Below are positions 7,143 through 16,804 of a stretch of DNA of 37,435 nucleotides, one piece after another; within the stretch, counting starts at the first letter, position 1; every line of letters begins with the position of its first letter. The translations under genes were made by a program, and so were the position numbers. Source of the stretch: Streptococcus sp. HMSC072G04 (GTDB lineage: Bacteria > Bacillota > Bacilli > Lactobacillales > Streptococcaceae); NCBI RefSeq assembly GCF_001813295.1, contig NZ_KV812021.1:1-37435 (forward strand), given 5' to 3'. The notes under the pieces were generated by a model that had not been told where the DNA came from, did no database searches, and worked only from the letters and a program-made list of their open reading frames with translations.

Positions 7143-8411
7143 ATGAAAAAGGTTATGATTTCACTACTGGCGGGTGCGTCCGTTCTAGCTCTGGTGGCTT
7201 GTACGCCCAAACGCTATGAACGCCAAAGCAAACCAAAGACAGCAACGTCATCATCAGTTAAAAAAGAGAAGAAAGATACAGGTCAGAAGTATTATCAAGA
7301 TGTATTAGATCGCTATAAATCTTATGCGGTTGCCATTAATACTAAGGACCAAACAGCTTTACAAAATGAACTAAAGAAGATCGAAGCAACTTCAGAAGAA
7401 TATGCGTATGTCTTTAACCTTCAAACACTTGGAAGCACCAATGAGTGGCAATATGCTTTTGAGGATCTTAATCGTGATGGTAATGATGAACTGCTGATTG
7501 GGGATGGCAAAACGATTGCTGCTGTGTATTATTTGAAAGATAACCAGCCAACCTTGCTCCACGTAGCCTATGTGGCTTCTGCAGGTGGCTATCGCTCTAG
7601 TTTAGAAGTTTTTGACAATGGGCAAATCGTTTATGCTACTTGGCAATCCCTTAATCCAGAAATGGAATTAACCCTTTATTCGCTAGGAAAAGGGGAAGCC
7701 AAGGAAGAAAAGAAAGCAACCATTCAAATTGGTGGAAACCAAACAGCAGAACAAGTTCTTGGGATTTCAGCCAAGCAGTTGGAGCTCACTAAGCTTGACT
7801 GGAAAACCTTTGATGGTTCAGGAGACTCCAAATCAACAGCTAAAGCAGAAGAGAAAAAATCAGAAAGCTTCCAAGTACAAGTCAGTGTGTCGGATCTTCG
7901 AATTCGTAAAGAGCCCTCGACGTCAGCTCCATCTGCAGGAATGATCGCAAAAGGGACTCACACCATTACGGAAACCGTAGAGGCAGATGGTCATACTTGG
8001 GGCAAGCTTGAATCTGGACAAGGCTGGATCGCCCTTGAATTCACAACGCGTGTGGATGGAAATGCCGAATCAGCTCCTGCTCCTGCCAAAACAAGCACTG
8101 AGATGAATCTAGATGAAATAAAAGCTGGAAATTTCTCAAGTGTAGCGGGAGTTTGGAAAAATAAGTACGGTACGAGCATTGAGTTTGATGCGCAAGGAAT
8201 TGTGAAGGTCAATGGTAGTGCTGTCAATGGTGTTCAATTTTCTGGTTTTTACTTCAAGGAAGGCAATTTACACGGAGTTAGTCGGATGCCTGGGGCAACG
8301 AATGACACGCCTATTCTTTTCATTCCTTCAAGAGAAGGTGGCAGTGAATCCATTTACTGGAGTAAGAGTGATGCTACGAATGGGAACGATTTGTACTACC
8401 GTGTGAACTAA
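7143..8411 (+). CDS. SH3-domain lipoprotein with a C-terminal DUF6287-like domain
   Basis: 422 aa, exported and lipid-anchored through lipobox LVAC (Cys20), followed by PKRYER and a Ser/Lys linker. Residues of about 45-215 form a domain with an EF-hand-like loop, DLNRDGNDELL (near 108), which could bind calcium. A bacterial SH3 domain follows (about 245-305, from VSDLRIRKEPS to GWIALEFTTRV), typical of proteins that bind peptidoglycan or cell-surface ligands. The last 100 residues (MNLDEIKAGNFSSVAGVWKN onward) resemble DUF6287, a domain common on Firmicutes lipoproteins. The next gene starts 17 bp downstream with nearly the same first 27 residues. Role unknown; a cell-envelope sensor or binding protein is the best inference. 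Confidence 0.85.
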   Translation: MKKVMISLLAGASVLALVACTPKRYERQSKPKTATSSSVKKEKKDTGQKYYQDVLDRYKSYAVAINTKDQTALQNELKKIEATSEEYAYVFNLQTLGSTNEWQYAFEDLNRDGNDELLIGDGKTIAAVYYLKDNQPTLLHVAYVASAGGYRSSLEVFDNGQIVYATWQSLNPEMELTLYSLGKGEAKEEKKATIQIGGNQTAEQVLGISAKQLELTKLDWKTFDGSGDSKSTAKAEEKKSESFQVQVSVSDLRIRKEPSTSAPSAGMIAKGTHTITETVEADGHTWGKLESGQGWIALEFTTRVDGNAESAPAPAKTSTEMNLDEIKAGNFSSVAGVWKNKYGTSIEFDAQGIVKVNGSAVNGVQFSGFYFKEGNLHGVSRMPGATNDTPILFIPSREGGSESIYWSKSDATNGNDLYYRVN

Positions 8412-8428
8412 AAAATGAGGAGACAAAC

Positions 8429-9166
8429 ATGAAAAAAATTGGAACATATTTGCTGGCTACAGCCCTTTTGCTTTCCCTAGCAGCTTGCGCCCCAAAACGC
8501 TATGAGCGTAAGCACAGTCCGGTAGGGGCTTCATCGGTCAAAAAATCATCTGACAAGGCCCAAGAAAAAGAGCAAACAGAAGAAGCTAAGTCAGATGAAC
8601 AAGACAAAGAAGCCATTGGGACCTTATCAAAAGCAGACCAAGCGGATATCTATTCGATTATTGAAAACAGTGCGTCTTTGACTTATTCACTTCAGGTGCA
8701 ACCGACTCGTTTGCTGGAGTTGAACAATGATCACAGTGCAGTTGAAGGCTACTCGCAAGACATGTTCATTGATTACTACAATACCTACACGCCGGGAACT
8801 TATAATTTGCAAGATGTCATTGATAAATTGAATGCTGAAGAGACCTCGGACTCTATACGTAGCCTTTCACAAGACCAGCTGATCCAACTAACAAACGAAA
8901 AGAAAGACGGCTGGATCTATTCGACAAAAGACAAGGCCTTCTACGAAATTGTACCTGGTGGTCGTGGCGGAGCGATGCCACCGATGGAGATTCCTTCACC
9001 AGATGAATGGGTAATCAATGAAGATTCAGTTGAAGTGACAACGACTATCCAAGGCACTTCCGACCCTTACAGACGTTTTGTCTTGAAACGCAACAACAAG
9101 AACTACAAGGGTGGAACCCACAAAACACGCTTTTATGTCGACAGCACTGAATTTGTGAAATCGTAA
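8429..9166 (+). CDS. Lipoprotein of unknown function, partner of the SH3 lipoprotein
   Basis: 245 aa. Lipobox LAAC (Cys20) is followed by APKRYER, nearly identical to the same stretch of the preceding protein, and then by a charged Lys/Glu linker to about residue 70. The rest is a single unrecognised domain (residues of about 72-245) with Tyr-rich and Asp-rich segments (MFIDYYNTYTPGTYN, VPGGRGGAMPPMEIP) and no obvious catalytic motif. GAGGAGAC precedes the ATG. Co-transcribed with the upstream gene and ended by the terminator at 9228-9256. Shared leader plus unlike mature domains suggests either partial duplication or a common secretion and anchoring module. Confidence 0.8.
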   Translation: MKKIGTYLLATALLLSLAACAPKRYERKHSPVGASSVKKSSDKAQEKEQTEEAKSDEQDKEAIGTLSKADQADIYSIIENSASLTYSLQVQPTRLLELNNDHSAVEGYSQDMFIDYYNTYTPGTYNLQDVIDKLNAEETSDSIRSLSQDQLIQLTNEKKDGWIYSTKDKAFYEIVPGGRGGAMPPMEIPSPDEWVINEDSVEVTTTIQGTSDPYRRFVLKRNNKNYKGGTHKTRFYVDSTEFVKS

Positions 9167-9227
9167 AAATAATCAGAAGCTATATCTAGCTCTAAAATTT
9201 TTATATAGAACTTGCGGAAGATTCACA

Positions 9228-9256
9228 GAAAAAGGCCCTCAAAGCCTTTTTCTTTT
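9228..9256 (+). terminator. Terminator of the twin lipoprotein operon
   Basis: GAAAAAGGC/GCCTTTTTC stem (9 bp) with a 7-nt loop, continued by TTTT. Confidence 0.8.
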
Positions 9257-9534
9257 GGGCTTGAATATGTTAAAATAAAAGGTATACGTGCTTGGATACA
9301 AAGATGAGGATATAACAAACAGAAAGGCTCTTGAAATTCCTATCTCGTTGAGTTGGGTGGCCTTGGTATCTTGATAGTTGAACACGGGCTAAATCCCTAG
9401 TGAAAAAGATAGATTTCCTGGTGTGTGTGGCACACTGCGTCAATCTCCTATTTTCATACGGGATTCTTCACGCCCTTTGTATCCTGATTTTTGTAGGCAA
9501 GTCGTATAATTTTATCAATCCAAAGGGGATTAAA
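9257..9534 (+). promoter_or_regulatory. pnp promoter region and long 5' leader
   Basis: No gene is present in these 278 bp. A plausible promoter is TTGAAT (9261-9266), 16-bp spacer and TATACG (9283-9288), which would give a leader of about 240 nt. The leader holds a GTGTG/CACAC hairpin near 9420-9436. An in-frame GTG at 9400 would extend the protein by 45 non-conserved residues and is rejected. Long structured pnp leaders are targets of RNase III/PNPase autoregulation in E. coli; whether that applies here is unknown. Confidence 0.4.
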
Positions 9535-11757
9535 ATGACAAAACAAGTGTTTCAAACGACTTTTGCGGGTCGTGAGTTAATCGTAGAGACTGGTCAGGTT
9601 GCTAAGCAAGCAAATGGCTCTGTTGTCGTGCGTTATGGTGAGTCAACTGTCTTGACGGCAGCTGTCATGTCTAAGAAAATGGCAACTGGGGATTTCTTCC
9701 CACTTCAAGTCAACTACGAAGAAAAAATGTATGCGGCTGGGAAATTTCCTGGTGGCTTTATGAAACGTGAAGGACGTCCTTCAACAGATGCGACTTTGAC
9801 AGCGCGTTTGATCGACCGTCCGATCCGTCCAATGTTTGCGGAAGGTTTCCGTAACGAAGTGCAAGTCATCAACACAGTCCTTTCTTACGATGAAAATGCA
9901 TCTGCACCAATGGCAGCCATGTTTGGTTCATCCTTGGCACTTTCTATCTCAGATATTCCGTTTGACGGACCAATCGCTGGGGTCCAAGTAGGCTATGTTG
10001 ACGGGGAAATCATCATCAACCCTACTCAAGAACAAGCAGAACAATCGCTTCTTGAATTGACAGTGGCTGGTACCAAACACGCTATCAACATGGTAGAGTC
10101 TGGTGCCAAAGAATTGTCAGAAGAAATCATGTTGGAAGCTCTTCTGAAAGGGCACGAAGCCGTTAAAGAATTGATTGCCTTCCAAGAAGAAATCGTTGCG
10201 GCAGTCGGTAAAGAAAAAGCAGAAGTGGAATTGCTTCATGTAGATGCTGACTTGCAGGCTGAAATCATCGCAGCCTACAACAGTGACCTTCAAAAAGCGG
10301 TTCAAGTTGAAGAAAAATTGGCGCGTGAAGCTGCGACTCAAGCAGTCAAAGACCAAGTCACAGCTGTTTACGAAGAAAAATATGCCGACCACGAAGAGTT
10401 TGATCGCATCATGCGGGATGTGGCTGAAATCTTGGAACAAATGGAACACGCAGAAGTGCGCCGTTTGATCACAGAAGACAAGGTTCGTCCAGATGGTCGT
10501 AAGGTCGATGAAATCCGTCCTTTGGATGCACAAGTCGACTACCTTCCTCGCGTGCACGGTTCAGGTCTCTTTACGCGTGGACAAACGCAAGCCCTTTCTG
10601 TCTTGACCTTGGCACCAATGGGTGAAACGCAAATCATCGATGGTTTGGATCCTGAGTACAAGAAACGCTTTATGCACCACTACAACTTCCCACAATATTC
10701 TGTAGGGGAAACTGGACGTTACGGTGCACCAGGTCGTCGTGAAATTGGTCACGGTGCTCTCGGTGAGCGTGCCCTTGCTCAAGTATTGCCAAGCTTGGAA
10801 GAATTCCCATATGCCATCCGTTTGGTAGCAGAAGTCTTAGAATCAAACGGTTCTTCATCTCAAGCTTCTATCTGTGCGGGAACACTTGCCCTTATGGCTG
10901 GTGGTGTGCCGATCAAGGCCCCAGTAGCTGGTATTGCCATGGGTCTGATCTCAGATGGAAACAACTATACCGTATTGACAGATATCCAAGGTTTGGAAGA
11001 CCACTTTGGAGATATGGACTTTAAGGTTGCTGGGACTCGTGACGGGATTACCGCCCTTCAAATGGATATCAAGATCCAAGGGATCACTGCAGAAATCTTG
11101 ACAGAAGCGCTTGCTCAAGCCAAGAAAGCACGTTTTGAAATCCTTGATGTCATCGAAGCAACCATTCCAGAAGTGCGTCCAGAATTGGCGCCAACTGCTC
11201 CGAAAATTGATACCATCAAGATTGATGTCGACAAGATCAAGATTGTCATCGGTAAGGGTGGAGAAACCATCGATAAGATCATCGCAGAAACAGGCGTTAA
11301 GATTGATATCGACGAAGAAGGGAACGTATCGATCTACTCGAGCGACCAAGATGCCATCAACCGTGCCAAAGAAATCATTGCTGGTTTGGTGCGTGAAGCC
11401 AAAGTGGATGAAGTCTACCATGCCAAAGTGGTTCGGATCGAGAAATTTGGTGCCTTTGTCAACCTCTTTGACAAGACGGATGCCCTCGTTCACATTTCTG
11501 AAATGGCTTGGACGCGTACCAACCGTGTCGAAGACTTGGTAGCGATTGGCGATGAAGTGGATGTCAAGATTATCAAGATTGACGAAAAAGGTCGTGTCGA
11601 TGCTTCTATGAAGGCACTATTGCCACGTCCGCCAAAAGCAGAAAACAGCGAGGAAAAAGGTGAAAAAACTCATCGCCATGGCGACCGTCCTCGTCACCAC
11701 AACAAAGACCACAAACCTAAAAAAGACTTTACTATTACACAAAAAGATTCAGAATAA
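9535..11757 (+). CDS. pnp: Polyribonucleotide nucleotidyltransferase (PNPase)
   Basis: 740 aa. PNPase degrades RNA phosphorolytically from the 3' end and works in mRNA turnover. Order of domains: RNase PH-like core 1 (about 1-215), all-helical linker (about 220-305), RNase PH-like core 2 (about 310-545), a KH domain with the GKGG loop at residues 573-576, and an S1 domain (about 626-695, [13 protein letters not shown]). The C-terminus is a His/Lys-rich tail. The ATG at 9535 is preceded by AAAGGGG, and [15 protein letters not shown] is the usual beginning. It is first in a long same-strand series with cysE 24 bp downstream, whose ribosome-binding site AAAGGAGGAG lies in the gap. Confidence 0.97.
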   Translation: MTKQVFQTTFAGRELIVETGQVAKQANGSVVVRYGESTVLTAAVMSKKMATGDFFPLQVNYEEKMYAAGKFPGGFMKREGRPSTDATLTARLIDRPIRPMFAEGFRNEVQVINTVLSYDENASAPMAAMFGSSLALSISDIPFDGPIAGVQVGYVDGEIIINPTQEQAEQSLLELTVAGTKHAINMVESGAKELSEEIMLEALLKGHEAVKELIAFQEEIVAAVGKEKAEVELLHVDADLQAEIIAAYNSDLQKAVQVEEKLAREAATQAVKDQVTAVYEEKYADHEEFDRIMRDVAEILEQMEHAEVRRLITEDKVRPDGRKVDEIRPLDAQVDYLPRVHGSGLFTRGQTQALSVLTLAPMGETQIIDGLDPEYKKRFMHHYNFPQYSVGETGRYGAPGRREIGHGALGERALAQVLPSLEEFPYAIRLVAEVLESNGSSSQASICAGTLALMAGGVPIKAPVAGIAMGLISDGNNYTVLTDIQGLEDHFGDMDFKVAGTRDGITALQMDIKIQGITAEILTEALAQAKKARFEILDVIEATIPEVRPELAPTAPKIDTIKIDVDKIKIVIGKGGETIDKIIAETGVKIDIDEEGNVSIYSSDQDAINRAKEIIAGLVREAKVDEVYHAKVVRIEKFGAFVNLFDKTDALVHISEMAWTRTNRVEDLVAIGDEVDVKIIKIDEKGRVDASMKALLPRPPKAENSEEKGEKTHRHGDRPRHHNKDHKPKKDFTITQKDSE

Positions 11758-11781
11758 GCATTAGAAAAGGAGGAGCACGGT

Positions 11782-12399
11782 ATGGGATGGTGGCGTGAAA
11801 CCATCGATATTGTAAAAGAAAATGACCCAGCAGCGCGTACCTCGCTGGAGGTCCTCTTGACCTATCCGGGCGTCAAAGCACTGGCAGCTCACCGTGTTTC
11901 CCACTTTTTGTGGAACCATGGCTTTAAGCTCTTGGCGCGGATGCATAGTCAGTTCTGGCGTTTTTGGACCCAGATTGAAATCCATCCAGGAGCGACCATT
12001 GCTTCTGGTGTCTTTATCGACCATGGAGCGGGCCTCGTTATCGGGGAAACAGCCATTGTTGAAAAAGGCGTTATGCTCTACCATGGGGTGACCCTTGGGG
12101 GAACAGGAAAGGATGTCGGCAAACGCCATCCAACGGTACGTGAGGGAGCCTTGGTTTCCGCTCATGCTCAAGTCATCGGCCCAGTGGAAATCGGAGCCAA
12201 GGCCAAAGTCGGAGCAGGAGCTGTCGTCGTCTCAGATGTACCAAGTGATGTGACCGTTGTCGGTGTTCCTGCCAAGATTGTGCGGGTGCACGGTCGAAAA
12301 GATGAACCAGTCATTCATCAAGAAGAAGAAAAACGGGAATACTACATGAACAAGCTGGAGCATGCCAAGGAAGCCAGCCATCGGTCTTCGAGCTTGTAA
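11782..12399 (+). CDS. cysE: Serine O-acetyltransferase
   Basis: 205 aa. It makes O-acetylserine from serine and acetyl-CoA, the first step of cysteine synthesis. The N-terminal helical part (ALAAHRVSHFLW) leads to a left-handed beta-helix of hexapeptide repeats (from IHPGATIASGVFIDHG to about residue 170), including GLVIGETAIVEKGVMLYHGVT, broken here by family naming only, and the GGTGKDVGKRHP loop typical of this family. The C-terminal tail is charged. It lies between pnp and the GNAT gene, which starts 12 bp after its stop, and close to cysS, so cysteine supply and cysteinyl-tRNA charging genes are grouped as in Bacillus. Confidence 0.95.
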   Translation: MGWWRETIDIVKENDPAARTSLEVLLTYPGVKALAAHRVSHFLWNHGFKLLARMHSQFWRFWTQIEIHPGATIASGVFIDHGAGLVIGETAIVEKGVMLYHGVTLGGTGKDVGKRHPTVREGALVSAHAQVIGPVEIGAKAKVGAGAVVVSDVPSDVTVVGVPAKIVRVHGRKDEPVIHQEEEKREYYMNKLEHAKEASHRSSSL

Positions 12400-12411
12400 G
12401 GAGATCGCTAC

Positions 12412-13278
12412 GTGATTCAATCAACCAATACATTGAATGACCACCAACTACTGGAAGCAAAGGCCCTTATTGCCACCTGTCAGAAGTATGACGGAACGTT
12501 TCGGGATCCTTATCTCTCCAATATGCTCAATTTTGACCCCGATATGCCGGCCTTTTTCCTTTATTATGAAAAAGGTGAACTTGTTGGCCTATTAACCGTC
12601 TATGCGGATGACCCAGATGTGGATGTGGCGATCCTGGTCCACCCTAATCACCGTCGGCAGGGAATTGCGCGTGCTTTGTATAGAAGTTTTGAGAAAGAAA
12701 CGGCATCTTATCCAATTGAGTCTGTGACTTTTCAGACAGAGCGTATTTTTCTAGAGAATCATCCTGATTTTGCCAGCAATTGGGGACTGGTTGAGGATGA
12801 CGAAACAGAAACCTGGTTAGGACGTGATCGAACCGCTTATGCATTAGATTCTCGTTCGGATGTCGATGTGCTCTTGGCAGAACCTTCTTATCTTGAAGCC
12901 ATTGCCCAGCTCCATCATCAGACGTTTTCAGATGAAGTTGAAGCACCGGAAGTGAGCCACAGATACATTTCAGAGGCTTTGAAGGATCCTGATAGTCTGC
13001 TGTACATATTACTCAAAGAAGGTCAAGTGATTGGCGTTTGTACGGTCGATGTATCTGGAAAATGCAATTACCTTTATGGACTTGCGATTGCTGAAGTCTA
13101 TCGTGGGCAAGGTTACGGAAGCTATCTGGCAAAATCCCTCATCAACCAACTCATTGAGCAAAATGATAAGGAATTTCAGATTGCAGTGGAAGATAGCAAT
13201 GTAGGTGCCAAACGCTTGTATGAAAAGATTGGCTTTATCAAACAGACTCAGGCGGTTTATCTAGATAGGAAAGAGTGA
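12412..13278 (+). CDS. Tandem GNAT-domain N-acetyltransferase
   Basis: 288 aa. The GTG start at 12412 is supported by AAGGAG (12398-12403) overlapping the cysE stop codon. Two GNAT folds are visible: an N-terminal one (about 30-110) with the acetyl-CoA loop HRRQGIA, and a C-terminal one (about 145-285) with YRGQGYG followed by the usual helix and a VEDSNVGAKRLYEKIGF end motif. Both loops look intact, so either half could bind acetyl-CoA. The substrate cannot be predicted. The gene is part of the pnp-cysE-cysS series; spacing to the next gene is only 4 bp. Confidence 0.85.
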   Translation: MIQSTNTLNDHQLLEAKALIATCQKYDGTFRDPYLSNMLNFDPDMPAFFLYYEKGELVGLLTVYADDPDVDVAILVHPNHRRQGIARALYRSFEKETASYPIESVTFQTERIFLENHPDFASNWGLVEDDETETWLGRDRTAYALDSRSDVDVLLAEPSYLEAIAQLHHQTFSDEVEAPEVSHRYISEALKDPDSLLYILLKEGQVIGVCTVDVSGKCNYLYGLAIAEVYRGQGYGSYLAKSLINQLIEQNDKEFQIAVEDSNVGAKRLYEKIGFIKQTQAVYLDRKE

Positions 13279-13282
13279 ATAA

Positions 13283-14047
13283 ATGTTACTAGAAGAATTT
13301 GAAAATGTACCTGCTGTGATAGAGCCAACTGATCGAAGCCTTCTTAGTAGTGGAGAAATTTGTGACACTATTATTCTGTCTTTTAATGGAGAGATAGTGG
13401 AAAGAGTCAAGCAGATAGACGGAGTCTATGAAGGTGGTTATCTCACCAACCTAAATGGCAAATTTCCATGGTATATCTATGAAGTAGATGGACTTAAACT
13501 TGCAGTTGCTATGGCTACTATTGGAGCTCCAATGGTTGTGGGTTTCTTAGAAGAACTCAAAGCGAGAGGTTTTAACAACTTTATTGTTCTGGGCTCTTGT
13601 GGAGTTCTAGATCAGTCTATTCAAGCAGATAAAATTATTATACCAAGTTCAGCTCTACGTGATGAAGGTACAAGTTACCACTACGCTCCAGCAAGTGATG
13701 AGATTTCTTATGATGAAGCGCTTCTCTCAACTCTGGAGAACGCTTTGAACAAATCTGGTATTGAGCACATTCGGACTAAAGCTTGGACGACAGATGCCTT
13801 CTATCGTGAAACAGCTGCTAAGGTTAAACGAAGACTTGCAGCAGGAGCGAAAGTTGTAGATATGGAAGCTTCGGCTATCATGGCTTGGGCTCAATATCGA
13901 CAAGCCAAGGTCTATCAATTTTTCTACACGGCTGACTATGTGGATCATCACAATCACGAATGGGATGCTAGACGTGAAGATAGAAAAGCAGATGCTATGA
14001 CTTTCTTTAAGATTGCTGTCGATATTGCGTTAGAGTTGGAAAAATGA
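13283..14047 (+). CDS. Nucleoside phosphorylase family protein
   Basis: 254 aa. Belongs to the PNP/UDP phosphorylase superfamily, which splits nucleosides to base and ribose-1-phosphate. The sequence shows the glycine-rich phosphate strand (VAMATIGAPM), FIVLGSCGVLD, the region RDEGTSYHY typical of uridine/purine phosphorylases, and DMEASAI (residues 193-199), where the Met-Glu pair contacts ribose. It lacks a signal peptide. The start codon is 4 bp after the GNAT stop with a weak site inside that gene's end, so the two are translationally linked. Base specificity is not clear from the sequence. Confidence 0.85.
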   Translation: MLLEEFENVPAVIEPTDRSLLSSGEICDTIILSFNGEIVERVKQIDGVYEGGYLTNLNGKFPWYIYEVDGLKLAVAMATIGAPMVVGFLEELKARGFNNFIVLGSCGVLDQSIQADKIIIPSSALRDEGTSYHYAPASDEISYDEALLSTLENALNKSGIEHIRTKAWTTDAFYRETAAKVKRRLAAGAKVVDMEASAIMAWAQYRQAKVYQFFYTADYVDHHNHEWDARREDRKADAMTFFKIAVDIALELEK

Positions 14048-14088
14048 GAATATAGATTCGAAATCTAAAAACAGAAAGGAAATGAAGC

Positions 14089-15432
14089 GTGTTAAAAATT
14101 TATGATACCATGTCTCGTGATTTGCGAGAATTTATCCCCATCGAGGAAGGAAAGGTCCGCATGTATGTTTGTGGGCCAACGGTTTACAACTATATCCACG
14201 TAGGGAATGCCCGCTCAACGGTGGCCTTTGACACGATTCGTCGCTACTTTGAGTATCGTGGCTACGAAGTTGCCTACATTTCCAACTTTACAGATGTGGA
14301 TGATAAGATCATTAACCGTGCCAAAGAAGAAGGCATCACGCCTCAGGAAGTGGCAGACAAGTACATTGCGGCTTTTCGTGAGGATGTGACGGCTCTTGGT
14401 GTGAAACCTGCAACCCGCCACCCTCGTGTGGTTGAGTTTATGGATGATATCATTCGGTTTGTCGCTGACTTGATCGAAAAAGGCTATGCCTATGAGAGCC
14501 AAGGGGATGTTTATTTCCGTGTGGAAAAATCCCACAACTATGCTAAGTTAGCCAATAAAACTCTAGAAGACTTGGAACTAGGCGCTTCAGGTCGGACAGA
14601 TGAAGAAACAGCTCGCAAGGAAAATCCAGTCGACTTTGCCCTCTGGAAAGCTGCCAAACCAGGAGAGATTTCTTGGGACAGCCCTTGGGGACCTGGTCGT
14701 CCTGGTTGGCACATCGAGTGTTCAGTCATGTCAACGGGGATTTTAGGGGATACTATTGATATCCACGGTGGTGGAGCTGACCTTGAGTTTCCTCATCATA
14801 CCAATGAAATCGCTCAATCAGAAGCTAAGACTGGAAAAACTTTTGCCAATTACTGGATGCACAATGGCTTTGTCAATATCGATAATGTCAAAATGTCTAA
14901 GTCCTTAGGAAACTTTATCACTGTGCATGATGCATTGAAGACTATCGACGGCCAAGTGCTTCGCTTCTTCTTTGCGACTCAGCACTATCGCAAGCCCATT
15001 AACTTCACAGAAAAAGCGGTGCGCGATGCGGAAACCAACCTCAAGTATTTGAAAAATACCTATGAGCAACCGTTCACAGGAGAAGTAGATCCAGCTGATT
15101 TGCAAGGCTTTGTGGACAAGTTTATCGCGGCTATGGATGAAGATATCAATGCGGCAAACGGGATTACCGTCGTCTTTGAATTGGCTAAATGGATCAATTC
15201 TGGTCACTACAATCAAGAAGTCAAGGATGCCTTGACCAAGATGTTAGAAGTCTTTGGAGTGGTCTTTGTCGAAGAAGTCTTGGATGCAGATATTGAAGCC
15301 TTGATCGCTGAACGTCAGGAAGCGCGGGCTAAGAAAGATTTTGCGCGAGCAGATGCCATTCGCGATCAATTGGCTGCGCAAGGAATCAAGCTCTTGGATA
15401 CAAAAGAAGGTGTAAGGTGGACACGTGATTGA
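14089..15432 (+). CDS. cysS: Cysteinyl-tRNA synthetase
   Basis: 447 aa, class I aminoacyl-tRNA synthetase that attaches cysteine to tRNA-Cys. The zinc-binding Cys28 (VCGPTVYNY) precedes the HIGH-type motif HVGN (37-40). KMSKS is at residues 268-272. GWHIECS and [18 protein letters not shown] are hallmark cysteine-pocket sequences. The start is GTG, with AAAGGAAATGA upstream. Its end overlaps mrnC by 8 nt. The C-terminal helical domain with [18 protein letters not shown] is complete. Confidence 0.97.
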   Translation: MLKIYDTMSRDLREFIPIEEGKVRMYVCGPTVYNYIHVGNARSTVAFDTIRRYFEYRGYEVAYISNFTDVDDKIINRAKEEGITPQEVADKYIAAFREDVTALGVKPATRHPRVVEFMDDIIRFVADLIEKGYAYESQGDVYFRVEKSHNYAKLANKTLEDLELGASGRTDEETARKENPVDFALWKAAKPGEISWDSPWGPGRPGWHIECSVMSTGILGDTIDIHGGGADLEFPHHTNEIAQSEAKTGKTFANYWMHNGFVNIDNVKMSKSLGNFITVHDALKTIDGQVLRFFFATQHYRKPINFTEKAVRDAETNLKYLKNTYEQPFTGEVDPADLQGFVDKFIAAMDEDINAANGITVVFELAKWINSGHYNQEVKDALTKMLEVFGVVFVEEVLDADIEALIAERQEARAKKDFARADAIRDQLAAQGIKLLDTKEGVRWTRD

Positions 15433-15823
15433 TGTCAATCTAATCAATGGGATTGCCCTTGCCTTTGAGGGAGATGCGGTCTATTCCATGTATATTCGCA
15501 GACACCTGATTTTTCAAGGGATGACCAAGCCCAATAAGCTTCACCAGGCTGCCACCCGCTATGTCTCTGCTAGAGCTCAGGCCAGCTTGATTGAAAGCAT
15601 GCTGGAGCAAGAAATTCTGACGGAAAAAGAGTTGGAGATCTACAAGCGCGGTCGCAATACCAATAGCCATACCAAGGCCAAAAATGCCGATGTCGTGACT
15701 TATCGGATGTCGACGGGCTTTGAGGCTGTCATGGGTTATCTCCATATGACGGGGGAACTCTCTCGTCTAGAAGAGCTGATTGACTGGTGCATCCAGCAAG
15801 TAGAAGAAGGAACAAAGCAGTGA
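15425..15823 (+). CDS. mrnC: Mini-ribonuclease III
   Basis: 132 aa. A single RNase III catalytic domain without the dsRNA-binding domain, which in Bacillus matures 23S rRNA ends. The motif [13 protein letters not shown] near residue 16 contains the conserved acidic catalytic residue, and [13 protein letters not shown] and [15 protein letters not shown] are typical of the family. GTG start overlapping cysS by 8 nt, the usual cysS-mrnC arrangement. The stop codon overlaps the GTG of the next gene (GTGA at 15820-15823). Confidence 0.95.
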   Translation: MIDVNLINGIALAFEGDAVYSMYIRRHLIFQGMTKPNKLHQAATRYVSARAQASLIESMLEQEILTEKELEIYKRGRNTNSHTKAKNADVVTYRMSTGFEAVMGYLHMTGELSRLEELIDWCIQQVEEGTKQ

Positions 15824-16680
15824 AAAATATCAGAGAGTGGTTTCCTCATGCAGAGGTGACGGATCAAGCCAATCCACCAGCTGGTTATGTAGCCATTCCC
15901 CTTCAGGCTCATCAATGGTTGCTGCTGAAGGAAGAAGAGCTAACCGAGCGAGAAAAACAATTGATTTCCTGGTTGGGCGGTGAAGAAGAGGTTGCCCCTA
16001 ATCCTTGGTACCAGTACTTGATCGATGGAAAGGGAGAAGCCCCTCAAGTCATCAAAAAAATGCAGCTCGTCTATTGCCACATCTCGCACTCAACAGCGGA
16101 AGGGACAGCTTCTTGGTTAGAGATGATGCAGACACTCTTGCCCAACTTCCGAGCAACCTTGCAACTGAGCGGACAAGATTATGTGCTCATTCTGGACCAA
16201 GACCAGACTTTGCCTGTGGCCGATATCTTAAAAGATACCGTCTCTGCCATGGAGTATGACTTCAATATTCGTTTATCTATCCTGGTCGGGCAAGTATGGA
16301 TCGAGTCTAAAGACGGGAAAGTGTCTCCTGTCATCCGAGCAGAACAGGCGGTCTTTCGAGCTTGGATTCGAGAAGGCCATCAAGGTGTCTATCGCTTTTC
16401 CCAACTCTATCTTTGGGGAATCGAGCAGGCAGATCTGGATCTCACCCCGATCAAAGCAAGCTTATATCAGTTGATTGAAAGTCAAGATCAATTGCAAGAC
16501 ATCATTGTTGCTCTTTGGGACAATGGGGCAGTCGTAACCAAGGCCGCCCAACAACTCTATCTCCACCGCAATTCGCTCCAATACAAGATTGATAAGTGGG
16601 AGGAGTTGACGGGTCTTCAGTTGAAAAATCTGACAGATCTAGCCCTGTGCTATCATTTGGTCTTACAAGATGTGATTTAA
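15820..16680 (+). CDS. PucR-type helix-turn-helix regulator
   Basis: 286 aa. The GTG at 15820, overlapping the mrnC stop, is preferred over an in-frame ATG at 15787 because AGAAGGA precedes it and the upstream residues are out-of-frame mrnC sequence. The C-terminal segment (about 231-282, [21 protein letters not shown]) is a PucR/CdaR-type HTH domain. The N-terminal 200 residues show no recognised ligand domain. The following genes, msmK and an alpha-glucosidase, and a cre-like site suggest that it may control sugar uptake or use, but this is inference from position. It is followed by a strong terminator, so it ends the mrnC transcript. Confidence 0.85.
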   Translation: MKNIREWFPHAEVTDQANPPAGYVAIPLQAHQWLLLKEEELTEREKQLISWLGGEEEVAPNPWYQYLIDGKGEAPQVIKKMQLVYCHISHSTAEGTASWLEMMQTLLPNFRATLQLSGQDYVLILDQDQTLPVADILKDTVSAMEYDFNIRLSILVGQVWIESKDGKVSPVIRAEQAVFRAWIREGHQGVYRFSQLYLWGIEQADLDLTPIKASLYQLIESQDQLQDIIVALWDNGAVVTKAAQQLYLHRNSLQYKIDKWEELTGLQLKNLTDLALCYHLVLQDVI

Positions 16681-16695
16681 ACGGAATCAATCTAG

Positions 16696-16728
16696 AGTTT
16701 TGTGCAACTTGCACAAAACTCTTTTTCT
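16696..16728 (+). terminator. Terminator of the cysS-mrnC-regulator transcript
   Basis: A perfect 11-bp stem (AGTTTTGTGCA/TGCACAAAACT) with a 3-nt loop, followed by CTTTTT. Confidence 0.9.
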
Positions 16729-16751
16729 TTTTTGTGAGACTTGCCATAGAT

Positions 16752-16775
16752 TTGTAAAACGTTTTCATTTACAAT
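16752..16775 (+). promoter_or_regulatory. cre-like site and -10 ahead of msmK
   Basis: AAAACGTTTTCA at 16756-16767 matches the core and right half of the CcpA cre consensus; the left half is off by one base. It lies directly before TACAAT (16770-16775), about 30 bp ahead of the msmK ATG, where CcpA binding would block initiation. The -35 is not convincing. Confidence 0.5.
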
Positions 16776-16804
16776 AGAACTATAAAAATCAAAGGAGTAC
16801 CATC

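Noticed and set aside
10117..10557. Long antisense frames within pnp and other highly expressed genes
   Set aside because: They arise from codon bias on the opposite strand and lack start signals and family features.
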